This document shows positions 11,469-23,468 of a stretch of 64,000 nt of DNA, piece by piece. Position 1 is the stretch's first letter. Each line of letters opens with the position of its first letter. A program made the position numbers and the translations under genes. Where the stretch lies: NCBI GenBank assembly GCA_001599815.1, contig BCIA01000001.1, positions 5,910,978 to 5,974,977 on the forward strand, in the 5' to 3' direction. The DNA comes from Furcasterigmium furcatum (lineage: Eukaryota > Ascomycota > Sordariomycetes > Glomerellales > Plectosphaerellaceae). The notes below the pieces were generated by a model. It did not search any database. It saw nothing but the letters and a program-made list of their open reading frames with translations, and was not told the origin of the DNA.

Positions 11469-12640
11469 ATGACTACCCAGACCGGAATCACTGTCGAAGG
11501 CCCCAACAAGCCCTTCACTGTCGTCAATGACATTCCTCGCCCAACGCCCGGCCCCAAGCAGGCGCTGGTGAGGGTTCTCGCCGTGGCGATCAATCCCGTG
11601 TGAGTTGAGAACGTCGCCCGGACACAGAGTTGGTTGATTGACATGAGAGAGGCAGTGAGCCCATGCAGCAGCACACCGGCCTCCTCGTGAATGAATGGCC
11701 CGCAGTCCTCGGCAGTGACTATGCCGGCGTCGTCGTCAATGTCGGGCCGCAATGCACAAAGCTGAAGCCCGGCGACCACGTCTTTAGCTGCGCTCCCCTG
11801 GGCCAGAACAAGCTGACCCCTTTCCAAGAGACCCTCTTGGCGGACGAAGACATCGTCTTCAAAACGCCCGCCGGCCTGTCGGTGGAGGACTCCTGCACCG
11901 TCGGCGTGGGGCTGCTGACGGCGGCGCTCTGCCTCTTGGCCGGCGCAGGTTTGAAGCTTCCCGAAAACGGGACCAGAGCCCCTGAGAGGGATGAGTGGAT
12001 CGTGATCCTCGGCGGCACTGGCTCAGTCGGCCAGTTTGGCGTGCAGGTGTGTATATATGTCGATGTCTCACACCACCTCCTCTGCTAACGACTACAGCTC
12101 GGCCGTCTTTGCGGGTACAAGGTTCTCGCGTCCTGCTCTCCGTCCAAAAAATCGGTGGCGCTGCGCAATGGAGCTACCGATACCTTCAACAACCGAGGTA
12201 CCGTCGAGGAGCAGGTCGAAGACATCAAGAGAATCACCCGCGGCAACTTTGCCCGGATGTTCGACTCCACAGCCTATGGATACCAAGTCATGGTTGATGC
12301 TCTCGAGTCCTGCTCCTTGGGCCTCATCAAGTATCTGACGACCGTTGACGACTGGTCCGAGTTCAAGACCCCTTCCGACATCCAGGAGTACCGCGCGGAA
12401 CTCGGTCATCTAGCCCGCCGTGACGAAGCCCTGGGTGCGGAAGTGACCAGGGACATTGCTAGCTGGATCCCTGCCTTCGAGAAGCATCTTGCCGTCGGCA
12501 ACTTGCGGCCGATCGAGCATCAAGTTGTCGAGGGCGCGGGGTGGAAGAAGGTCATTCAGGGCATTCAGGACTTTGAGGCTGGGAAATTCGCGAACAAGGG
12601 CGTTGTGAGGGTTGAAGATGAAGGAGTTGCCGGACTGTAG
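11469..12640 (+). CDS. zinc-independent MDR dehydrogenase / trans-enoyl-reductase-like enzyme
   Basis: Exons 11469-11599, 11656-12046 and 12098-12640 with introns of 56 and 51 nt, in phase, give 354 aa. The N-terminal GroES-like part has 'PRPTPGPKQALVRVLAVAINPV' split over short blocks and 'VLGSDYAGVVVNVG'. The NAD(P)H site is 'GGTGSVGQFGVQ', cut by intron 2 immediately after it. The catalytic zinc ligands of alcohol dehydrogenases are not evident, which fits quinone-oxidoreductase or stand-alone enoyl-reductase relatives such as the LovC group. I see no polyketide synthase here, so a secondary-metabolite role is unsupported. The in-frame stop at 12638-12640 gives a normal family length. Confidence 0.82.
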
Positions 12641-13477
12641 ACATCAGCACCCTTCTCTCTGCTTGTATCACACCTGACAGATCACGCAACTCATGACAAT
12701 TCCTCCGGCTGCCTCGCATCTTCACCGGGCGCGAGTCTCGCCTTCCTCTCTACAACTGGAAGACTCCGAGGCCGGGCGTTCTAAGAACATTGCTCTAGGG
12801 CCAACTTGGATCGTGCTGGTAAACAATATGGCCACTATTGCAGTGGTCTGGCCCGAGCGTCGTTTAAAGGGTCCTTTGAGTCCTCGCCGGCTCACATAAC
12901 TGTGGCCGTCTCGGCGCCCGGATCTCCGGACCCCGAGACCTGACTCTCAGGCGAATGATCCGTCTAGGGCTGATAGTATCGTGGGTAGTAGCGCCTCACA
13001 CCGTCCCGTTTTGGAACGCCGGTGTAAAATTGGAAAGGACGACTTGGAAATAACGACACTGCAGCTGCCCCGGCGCATCTTCATCATTCCATGTTGAAGA
13101 TACACCCCTTTTCTTCTTCTCTGACTCAGTCGGCGTGGCCGGGAGTGGAGACGAGCGGCGGCTTGGGCCGCCCCCGTTCGGTCGTGCGGGTTTCCGGCGC
13201 CCGGAAGACCCCTGAGCTCCGCACCGAAATCCGGCTCTGCCTCCGACCATGAGTCGACCTGTCAACGGGGCGCAGATGCTGATAGAAAATTCAGCTTTGC
13301 AGGCAAGGGGGACCGATAGTTGGTTTAAAAGTGAATCATGTCAGCCGCATGCACCTGGGAACGGTAGACTTCCCTTGTCCAGCCATAACTGTCCAGTCCC
13401 TACCACCAGCATATCACAATTTCCTACTATACCTTGTTGATTCTCTATTTCTATAATCATTCCATTTAAATCTCAAC
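12641..13477. other. intergenic region upstream of ABC transporter
   Basis: This 837-base stretch holds the 3' UTR of the MDR gene and the promoter of the ABCB gene. No convincing coding frame or repeat is seen; the last 40 bases are AT-rich and lead into the ATG at 13478. Confidence 0.45.
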
Positions 13478-16400
13478 ATGACCGCATCGAAAGATCCTCT
13501 CGACGAAGGCATAGATGAACCCGGCCGATCCTCGGAGCCCGAGGACGACCAGGCCGAGCCGTCGTCTTTCAAGGGCTTTTTGGTACGGCTGAAACTGAAA
13601 GGCGAAGCAGGCATACTTGTGTATATATTGCTGACCACGCACCGCGCTTAGAGAGTGTTTACCTTTGGCCAACCAGTCGACTATGCTCTTGAGTCCATTG
13701 CCATCGTGGCCGCTATTGCCTCGGGCGTCGCGCTCGCGATGGTGAACCTCGTCATCGGCCAGTTTATCTCGCTCCTGAGCGACTCCCATACCTCTACAGG
13801 CTTTCAGCAAAATGGATTCATGGCCGCTGTCAGCAAAACAGCGTAGGAAGACGCCCGCTCCTGGACGTTCCACAATCGCTAACCAGCGTACATCGCAGGC
13901 TCCACTTCGTCTATATCGGCATCGTGCGGTTCGCATGCACCTACCTATATGCCTCCCTCTTCACCTTCGTCGCTCACCGTCTCACTCGCAACATTCGACA
14001 TGAATACCTTCGCGCGGCATTCAGCCAGGAGATTGGCTTCTTCGACAAGTTCAGCGGCTCCATCTCAATGCAAGCGACGTCCAACGGAAAACTGATCCAG
14101 TCCGGCATTGCCGAGAAGCTCGGCATGCTCGTTCAAGCCATCGCCACATTTGTTGCCGCCTTTGTCATCGCGTTCATCAGCCAGTGGAAGCTCACCCTCA
14201 TCATCATCGGCATGGTTCCCGTTCTGCTAATCGTCGTCGGCGGCGTCGCCGGGCTAGACGCCCAGATCGAGACGGACATTCTCAAGATCCACGCGCGGGC
14301 AGGGGCTTACGCCGAGACAACCCTCGCAGGCGTTCGCACGGTTCACGCGTTCAATCTCCGCAAGAGGGTTGTGAGCCAGTATGATTCTTTCCTCCAAGAC
14401 TCGTTCCGCCTGGGCATGAGGAAGAATGCAATCTACGGAGTTCTATTCGGCGGCGAGTACTTCATCGTCCACGCCGCCATGGGCCTGGCCTTTTGGCAGG
14501 GTATTGCCATAATGAACCGTGGAGAGATTCCTGACCTCGGTACCGTTTTCACGTCAGTTCACCCTCTGATCCCAAGCAGAACGACTCTCTCTAACTTGAC
14601 ACAGTGTGCTCTTCTCTGTCATCATCGGCGCCAGCACAGTCATGACCATTGCGCCGCAGATGGTCACCTTCAGCCGCTCAGCGACTGCCGCGGCCGAGCT
14701 CTTCACATTAATCGACAGGAAATCAGAGATTAATCCTTTTGGCCACTCAGGGGAAAGGCCGGAAGGGCTTGTTGGTGAAGTCGAGCTTCAAAATGTTTCG
14801 TTCAGCTATCCTACGAGGGCAGATGTTACCGTTCTCGACAACTTTAGTCTAAGTGTTCCTGCAGGGAAGGTCACGGCTCTGGTGGTATGTCAAGACTCCA
14901 TCTCCAGGCTCTTCCCCCTCTCCAATACCTTCATGTTTTTAGGAGACCGACTAACTCGGGCTACCTATACAGGGCCCTAGTGGATCCGGAAAAAGTACCA
15001 TCATTGGTCTTTTGGAACGATGGGTAAGCGTTTATGGAGTTTATTACCCCTTGTTATGGCCGTTTTAGGAGTTATGCAAGACGTCTCTGCTCCTTCAACA
15101 CAATGAGTAACTTCTAGTACACCCAAAAGAGCAATCGCTAACGTCACGGGCTCGTAGTACAATCCGTCGACCGGCACTGTCAAATTGGATGGCAGAGATG
15201 TCAAGGACTTCAACCTGAAGTGGCTCCGAACCAACGTCCGTCTTGTACAACAGGTAGGGAGCTGCAAATCACCCCCTCTCACCTATCCAGCCGCTCACAG
15301 CACAACCTCGGTCTAGGAGCCTGTCCTCTTTAACGGCACCGTATTGGAGAACATCTCAAATGGTCTCGTCGGAACCCCATGGGAGACAGCCCCGCAGGAA
15401 GAGCAAAGACGACGTGTCGAAGATGCTGCTAAGCTGGCCTTCGCGCATGATTTCATCACCGACCTGCCGCAAGGATATGACACCAGGATCGGAGAGAGAG
15501 GTGGTCTCCTGTCAGGCGGGCAGAAACAGCGTATTGCCATTGCACGCAGTCTTATATCCGAGCCGAAAGTGCTTCTCCTAGACGAAGCGACCAGTGCGCT
15601 CGACCCTCACGCTGAGGGCGTGGTGCAGAAGGCCCTTAACAGAGCTTCTCAAAACCGGACAACCATCGTCATCGCCCACAAGTTGGCCACCATCCGGAAC
15701 GCCGATCATATCGTGGTCATGTCTTCTGGTCGCATCGCTGAGCAAGGTCGCCATGATGATCTCGTCGCACTGAACGGAATCTACCACAACCTTGTCAGGG
15801 CGCAGGATTTGTCCCCGTTCGAGACCCAACAACCGGCAGAGCGCCTTTCGGACGAGGAATCTATCCTGGACGACACCCCTGGCACGGATCACCCACTCGT
15901 CAAGATAAAAACGATCGAGGAGAGACGGCTAGCTTCACTCAAGGACCGAGAAGACTTCCAAATGTTCAAACAGAGCGGTCTGATTAGTACCGTCTTGAAA
16001 CTTGTGGGCTGCACCCCGGAGTTGAAGTTCTGGTATCTTCTCACTGTCATCTCATGTGTCATCGGAGGCAAGTCGCCCCTTTTTGGCCAGCCATTTGAGG
16101 GAACAAACTGACCATCTTCCTTCCAGCTGCTCTGTTTCCAGCACAAGCCCTGCTCCTCGGCAACGCGCTCGATGTCTTCTCATCACCCGACATGGTATCG
16201 CGAGGCAATTTCATCTCCCTCATGTTTCTGGTCATCGCCATTGGGTGCTTGATCGGGTATTTCCTGCTGGGATGGTCCAGCAACATGATCGCACAGGTAG
16301 GTTGCCAATATTGCCGCTGTCCCAGGCGCTCGTTGACCACGTGCAGACTCTAGGTAGGAAGATGCGGAAAGATCTCCTGGACTCCATACTCCGCCAAGAC

Positions 16401-18042
16401 CTGCGGTTCTTCGATCGCCCTGAAAACACCATCGGCTCACTCACAAGCCGTCTCGACTCCTATCCACAGGCGGTGTTCGAGTTCATGGGCTTCAACGTGG
16501 CACTCCTGCTTCTTGCCACCATCAACTTGACAGCCTGCAGCATCCTATCCCTCGCGGTGGCCTGGCGCCTTGGCGTGGTCGGCGTTTTCGCGGGTCTGCC
16601 CCCCATGCTGCTGGCTGGATGGGTACGTATACGGCTCGAGGTGAAGATGGAGAACGCCAAGGACAAGTCTTTCTTGCACAGCTCGTCAGTGGCATCCGAG
16701 TCGGTGATGGCGGTACGCACCGTCTCCTCCTTGGCACTCGAGCAGAAGATGCTGGACAAGTACACGCGCGAGCTGGACATGGCCATCAACAACTCGGCGC
16801 CATCGTTGTTCCACATGATGGCCTGGTTCTCGCTGACCCAAGCAATCGAATACTTTGTCCTCGCGCTGGGCTTCTGGTACGGACAGTTCTTCCTCCCTCT
16901 GGACCGGCAGTCTCTAACAGTTGCGTGTTCAGGTGGGGATCGAAGCTCATCAATGACGGCTACATCAACTTCTACCAATTCATCGTTTCGTTCCTGGGCG
17001 TTTATTTTTCCGGCCAGGCGGCAAGTCAGCTGTTCGTATTCGCAGGCAGTGAGTCTCGTCAGCAATCTAATCCCTACAGTCCAACGACGCTGACCGCTCC
17101 GCCCTGACAGATTTCACAAAGGGGCACAAGGCCGCGAACTATTATTTCTGGATCTCCTCCCTCGAGCCAACGATTCAGGAAACCGCCGAAAATAAGGGCA
17201 AGGGGCCGGACGACGGCTGCAAGTCGTTCGATCTGAAGGATGTCCAGTTCGCCTACCCCCTGGCGCCGCAAAACCGGGTTCTCAAGGGGATTTCTTTTAC
17301 TGCAAGTCAATCCCAACCGCAAAATGACTAAACAACAGCGCTGACGCCTCTCAAATTGCAGATCCAGCCCGGTGAGTTTGTCGCCTTTGTAGGGCCATCG
17401 GGCTGTGGCAAGAGCACGATGATCTCGCTCCTACAGCGCTTTTATGACCCAGTCAATGGGAGCATCACCGTCGACTCGTCACCTCTCGACTCGATCAGCC
17501 CCTCTCTGTACCGCAAGCATGTTTCTCTGGTCCAACAGGATCCAACGCTATTCCCAGGGACGATCCGGGAGAATATCTTACAGGGCACCGACGCAACCGC
17601 TTCTGGCCGGCTGCTCGAATCGGACATCGAGGAGGCCTGTCGATCCGCCAACGCCTGGGACTTTATCGCCTCCCTCCCAGAGGGCCTTGATACTCGTTGC
17701 GGAACGGGCGGCAACCAGCTCTCGGGTGGCCAGCGACAGAGAATCGCCATCGCGCGTGCTTTGATCAGGAAGCCGGCCGTGATCTTGTTGGACGAGGCTA
17801 CGAGCGCGCTGGACACCGAGTCCGAGCGCATCGTCCAGGGGGCGCTGACGAAGGCGGCAACGACAGGTGATAGGATCACTGTTGCCGTCGCTCATCGTCT
17901 GTCCACCATTCGGGAAGCAAGTCGTATTTTCGTTTTCCACCGTGGACTCATAGCTGAGAGCGGGACACATGGAGCGCTCGTTGAGCGAGGAGGCATGTAT
18001 GCGAAGATGTGTGAAGCACAGAGGCTGGATCAAGACGTGTAA
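13478..18042 (+). CDS. full-size ABCB (MDR/P-glycoprotein-type) ABC exporter
   Basis: Twelve exons: 13478-13582, 13652-13842, 13899-14552, 14605-14884, 14973-15023, 15158-15253, 15317-16067, 16127-16296, 16347-16876, 16933-17048, 17111-17301, 17362-18042, encoding 1271 aa as TMD1-NBD1-TMD2-NBD2. NBD1 has Walker A 'GPSGSGKST' (about 411-419), signature 'LLSGGQKQR' (about 524), 'VLLLDEATSALD' and H-loop 'VIAHKLATIR'. NBD2 has 'GPSGCGKST' (about 1056), 'LSGGQRQR' (about 1165), 'VILLDEATSALD' and 'VAHRLSTIR'. Both ATP sites look intact. Two introns, 16068-16126 and 17302-17361, need GC donors (GCAAGT) to keep frame. It should export hydrophobic compounds at the plasma membrane; the substrate is unknown and there is no adjoining biosynthetic cluster. 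Confidence 0.9.
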
Positions 18043-21000
18043 AGGAGGAAGGGAGGCAATACATTGCCGTCTTCTCGCCGCGATGCGATGTATCGGGTAT
18101 GCCGCTTCGGTGACGACTGGAGAATGGGAGTGGGTTGGTCAAAAGACTTCTGGCAACTATTGGAGAGTCTGTAGCTCGTTAATAATTCGTAACTGTATTA
18201 ACATGACAACAATATCAGATACCAAGACTGGGGCATGGGCGAGGATGGGGACAGATTACGAGGCAAAGATACTACTTGGAGCAGTATCACTTCCAAGACA
18301 AAATAGAAGTTATCGGTGTCAACAGTTCTCGGTAACAAGTGAGGTCGCTAAGAAATACCACATTCGAAGCACTTGACCTGGTCAGCGGCTGGCTCAAGCT
18401 CGGACATCTCGCACACCACCTCGGCTCGCATCCCACACTTCCCCCATGGCGCCACAGGAGCTCTCCAACTCTCCCATCCAACCCACACCCACATGGAGCC
18501 CCGATTCTAACGATACCCATGTCCGGTGTGGGAACCCCAAAGAAAATGCCACGCCTCCCGCAGACTCGGCCGTTCTGCGGCCGGAAAGAGGGTCCAGACC
18601 CCCCGGGTTAGGCCGACATTAACAATATCACCACCAAGCGCTGGGCACTCGGAGTATCGGACTTTACTAGAGGCTCACTCACTTGGCGCCCGAGGCCGAG
18701 GAAACACCACCGCGGGCAGTAAAAGTATGCGAGTTTTCAATGTTGACAGCATGCCGCATCGTTACATGCATCAGTACTTACCCCCGAGGTTGGTGGAGTT
18801 TAACGCCCTGCGTCTTCGGCCAGATCCCACCTCCCCGGGACCTGCCTCAAGGTGTCGGCGACATTCGGCGCACCAGGGCGTGTCAGGTCCCGATCTGTGC
18901 CGCCGTGATCAGGTGTATGTAAAGATTCGATAGTTCGGAGAAATACAAACCGCCCTGCGCCCAACAGCGCGATCAGCTCAGCAGGCCACTCTCAAAACCG
19001 AGCCTCGAGGCCGACATGTCCCCGACACGAGCACAGGCACAGCCCTGAAGCGCATCAGCTCGTGCCTTGGCGCCCCAGTCCAGATCCTCGGGCCTATACC
19101 GGCGGCTTGAGCCTCAGTATCGTCCTATCTAGGCCACCGGCCGGACCAGCTTGTACCCCGAAAGCTGATCTGGGCTGGGCCATGTCTGGTCGGCAAGAAG
19201 CCGCGGGGCCCCGACAACGCTCGATTTTGCACCGTTTGGGATGCAGAATGTCCAGAAACTGGTCCCCGAGGTGGACCACCTACCTCCCATGGCTCTGGAT
19301 CGTCCCGCGCCCGAGTGCCTTGGGTTGCATCTGATGCATGCAGGAATCGGATGTGCATATGCCAGACGATTCCGTTGCGCTTGTGGATTCCTAAACATTG
19401 TACATGGTGGTGATCATCTGATTCGCGAATCTGGCTCGAAATTCACGACGTGGAACTTGCGAGCTACAAGCAAAGCAGGGGGAGCATGTTGAGTGATCCT
19501 AACGACGGCCCACGGCTCGCTCCTCTGCTCTTCAGTATACTCCAGATCACGATGAACAGAAGTTGGTTCTTTCGGGACTCGGGCCTGTTTTCGAGGTTAT
19601 TGCGTTGTGTGGTGGTCAGATTCCCACCAGTCCTTTCGTGAGGATGGATTCCAAAAACTGGCTGGGTTGTTTGCTCAACGCAAGCCCTTTACTCGGGCCT
19701 GTCGAAGCTGAAAGCACAAAATTAAGCATCGCAGCACCGATTTTGATGTCGTGAATTCGGCATGGGGGTCGCCAGTTGGTGCTTGGCCGGGGCGGAATAG
19801 CAGGCCCAAGGTGGAAAAGCCGAAGGTGACGTCAAAATGGCCCCCTGCTGGAGACTCGATGAGTGGGGAATCTCGCCCGCAAATCCTCCGAGCGGACGCC
19901 GACACCAACCAACACGATCAGAAAAATCGATTGTTATGAGGCCCTCGGTAACGCCTCGTGACCTTTCTCGGGTTGAACGGCTTCTAGAACTCTTCAGGGC
20001 CGTTGCAACAGTGGGCTAATTACCAAGTTGTCGGGCTTACCTCAGACTCCTGCGGAATTCCATTCCATGCGGTAATCACGTGGACTCGAGACATGGGCAT
20101 GTGATCATGGAGTCAGAGCCTGTGGAGGTTCCTCTGCTTCATGAGAGTGAGAGAGCACATGATGCATCGGCATAACTAGGTAGTGTAAAGCCGATGTCGA
20201 CTCACGCTGCCTGCTGATGAAGATGCAAGGGATGGGCACGGGTAGGTCGGCGTCTATGTATGTATTGTGACCATCCTGTCATGAAGCCGAGACTTCTCAA
20301 CCCATCTCCGCAACGTTCCATCTCTGCAGGACGCGGCGGCAAGGGAATGTCACCGTAATCGGATCCGGACGCAGGCAGAGGGCGAAGTGGCCGAATACGC
20401 CTGGGGGCTGCTTCCCGTGACACTGTGGCATTTCAGGATGCCGAGTTCCGAAAGAGGCCAGAGGGGGGATGGCCTGACCAGCGGTGACACGACACTGGTG
20501 AGGGACCAGTTCACCCAGATCTCGGTGTTGAGTGGTTGTTGAAACTGAGCTGGCAAGGTTCGGGTGGCCCGGCGCGGACAGGGCTCGGTCATTTACCCTG
20601 GACAATCTGCACTTGAGAGAAGATGGAGGGTCTAGCGTCTGAAGTACCGCCGAGCGGGTGACCCATCGGGGTCCCGGGACAGGGGCTGCGGGGGCTGTTG
20701 TAGGCGCCAGGGTGAGGAGATTGGCAGAGCTTTGCAGGAAGATCAAGGGGCTACTCGAACAGATGGTGCAGCGGGTAGGCGCGAGAGTGGGTGAGGGGCC
20801 GATCCTTGATTGGGAGATGCAGTCCGGGGAAAGTACATAGGATTGGGCCACATGAGCCATCGGAGGACAAGGTGGTGCTCGCCACTTGCAGCTCGCCCTC
20901 GAGAGTCGTATGTATGAATGTACTGGGCGGCACTGCTACAGAGTGGCTGTTATTGTGCGGCGAGCAGCATTTGTCATGCTGTCATCTGTCACGATGTGAG

Positions 21001-22746
21001 GCGAGATGCGGTCTGGCCGCGGCTGAATCGTCGCCCGGAGGAAAAAGCAATGTGGACGACACCGACTTTCCAGAAGACAGAAACACGATAGCCGGGTGCC
21101 GGGTTCGCCGTCTCAGACTCACGTGGTCGTCGGCAAAGTCGATTGTTGCTGCCGATGAACTGAGACCTCGTGAGGAGCCCAGTAAATCTTGGTTGAGGCG
21201 CCTAAATTTGGCACGAAAAGCAAGACAAGAGATCGTGCTCGGCCCAATCGTTCGTGATCGTTTCGGGCGCCACAAACCCAGCGGGTTGCGATTATTAAGG
21301 CAATCGACGATGCGCCGAAGATCAAGTTTCTCGTTTATTATGGACTGATTGACCATCCATGATAGCGTCGTCAGCGGCGCTCGGGGACCCCACCAAATGC
21401 GGAAGCCCTGAAGCCTCCCCTCCCTCGCCTTGTGGTAAGCTTACCTTGACCGTGGGTGACTCTGTCTCGGGAAGGCCGTTCAGCGCGCGGAGTCTGAACC
21501 AGGTCTCAGACATCTTCGGCCCAGGAGCCGATCCCGGACGCAAGGTTGGCCGTTTCAACGCATCTGGTGAGGGGATCCGAGACTCCGACGACGTGGACAT
21601 CTCAGGCTGATTGACTGCAGGCGGCGGCGAGCAGCGACTCGGTGTAATCAGGGATCGTCTGCAGCGTGGAGGAACACTTTCCGAGATTTGTCTGCCCACA
21701 CGGGCGCGGCGATACTCTGGCGCCGGGGCTCAACGGGCTCTCCTCGGCACATGGAGCGTTGCATGAGGGTTGGCAGAGAGGCCGAGCTCTGACCAGCCTT
21801 TTTAGCAGCAAAGCCGAGCCGGCCAAGCAGAGGCGCCCTGCCAACTTGGTGCTTGCCCCCTCCAACCTGCCAACCCTGGCGCCCCAGAGCGGAGATCGGT
21901 CTTTAGCGCCGATTCGCGCGCAGCGGGCCACCGGCCAACTAGACCAGTTCGATGGAGGCAGCGAAGTCGACAGAGAATGCGGCCCCGCAATGCGCCACGC
22001 GACGGCGAGACAGCGGCCGAATTCCCACGTCCAGCGCGTCGGGGCCCCGTAGTTTTGTCGTTGTCTCTGGCCGTTTGCTAGTCTTTCGGGGAAGAATTTT
22101 CTCGCTTGTCGTTTCCTGGGCCGGCGGTTCAGTTCTTGTTGCCCGAATGCCCATCCGTTTCGTGGGCGCAAACAGGTAGATACATATTAGCCGTTGCGAC
22201 CGTAGCATGTACTGCGGCGGCGGCCCAAGCGAGTCCAGTCATGCTCCGCTGCTTGGATATGCCGGTTGTGGAGAATTACTCGAAGGAGTATCAGGCATGC
22301 TTCTCAGAGCAACAGCCAGTGACGTGCGTCGTCGCAGCAGGGAGACTGAGAGGCGTGGTTCGACTCGTACGCCAAGGCCCAGACCCGAGAGATGGCGGCG
22401 GGACTGCCGGCTCGTGCTGCAGGGAAGGCAAGCCACAGAATAGCTCCTTGACCTCCTCCACATGCCTCTTGATCTGTTGACCTTGTGACACGACCGATTT
22501 TGGCATGACTTGATCCTCAGTTTTGCCTTCGCTCAGGCGCAGCATTTAGTCAATGTCGGCGAGACTCGTTGGCCGATGGTTCGAGCTGGACACGGGCGCT
22601 GTTTGAGTCGGCGAGTGACGGCGCCAGGGCGTGCTCGTGGCTGCCGCTGGATCCCGTGCTGGCAGCGTTTGCAAACACACACACCCCTCCATTGCTGAGT
22701 TTGATGTTCCTGTCCTGGGGAAACTTTGTTGGAGTCTCCGGACATT

Positions 22747-22839
22747 GGGACCCGGAGTAGAGTCGGGGTCGGCCGGGGTCGCGGCGGGACAGGGGACCTG
22801 GGGCCAAGGAGGGAGGGTCGGGGACCAGGACAGGGGGGG
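22747..22839 (+). promoter_or_regulatory. dense G-run block with CreA-type motifs
   Basis: Ten runs of three or more G occur within 93 bases on the coding strand, ending in seven consecutive G at 22833-22839. Hexamers matching SYGGRG lie at 22752-22757 (CCGGAG), 22773-22778 (CCGGGG) and 22798-22803 (CTGGGG). The block is about 0.7 kb upstream of the hexose transporter start. G-quadruplex potential and Mig1/CreA binding are both inferences from the motif. Confidence 0.45.
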
Positions 22840-23336
22840 TGGCACCTCGTGGTCGTGCTTTAGACCAGCCGCGACTGCGTCGTACCCAGACGCATTGGGG
22901 CTAGCTATCGGCCCTTTTTATGCTGGATCTTCCACCTTTCTTCGAGCACTTACACCATCCGCGGCCATGGAACCATACCCAGGAGGCCAGGAGGTGTCAA
23001 GCAGGTACTCACACACCCACCCGAAACCCACGGCCACACCCCATACGGGGAAAGGAGAGAGGGCAGACGGGGTATGGGGGCATTGGGATGGGCCGAATGC
23101 TGATGGGCCAGCCCCATGTCGGACAGCAGCGTGATGTTCCATGCTCGTGGTGAGGTGGAGGAACGCGAGGAGGAGGACGGAGGGGAGAAAGCTTGACGAT
23201 CCACACGCGCCCATGCATGGCAGGTGGTGCATCCTCCCCGAAGGCGCTCCTTCCTCGGGTCGATAAAAAGGGTCGTTGCACCGTCGCACCTTCCCGTTGC
23301 AAGAGACGATCTTCCCAGACAAGCTCATCACAACCT

Positions 23337-23344
23337 TATATTAA
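23337..23344 (+). promoter_or_regulatory. TATA-like element and pyrimidine-rich leader of hexose transporter
   Basis: TATATTAA lies about 125 bases upstream of the ATG at 23469. It is followed by a CT-rich leader (about 23346-23405), a promoter feature common in strongly expressed fungal genes. Confidence 0.5.
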
Positions 23345-23468
23345 GCTCCCTCCCTCCCCTCTCCTCCTCCACTGGTTTCTTCTACTCCAGGTTCTCTCGC
23401 CCCCCTGGCACTTCACAGCTCTCAGACAACAGCAACAAGCAGCACCTCACCTCGAGTCCACCGCCGCA

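Larger units (their letters stand above)
18043..23468. other. gene-poor region of about 5.4 kb upstream of hexose transporter
   Basis: No open frame here shows a domain or a coherent exon chain. The longest (20297-20860 -, 20791-21348 +, 21602-22171 -) have random-looking composition and overlap one another on opposite strands. A short minus-strand frame at 22291-22545 starts with a helical, protein-like stretch but has no further support. The region contains the G-run block at 22747-22839 and the proximal promoter of the hexose transporter. A non-coding transcript is possible but cannot be shown from sequence. Confidence 0.5.

Noticed and set aside
22106..22545. A plus-strand frame with a signal-peptide-like stretch and cysteines, and a minus-strand frame with a helical start
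   Set aside because: They overlap on opposite strands, lack recognisable domains, and I could not build a convincing exon chain for either.
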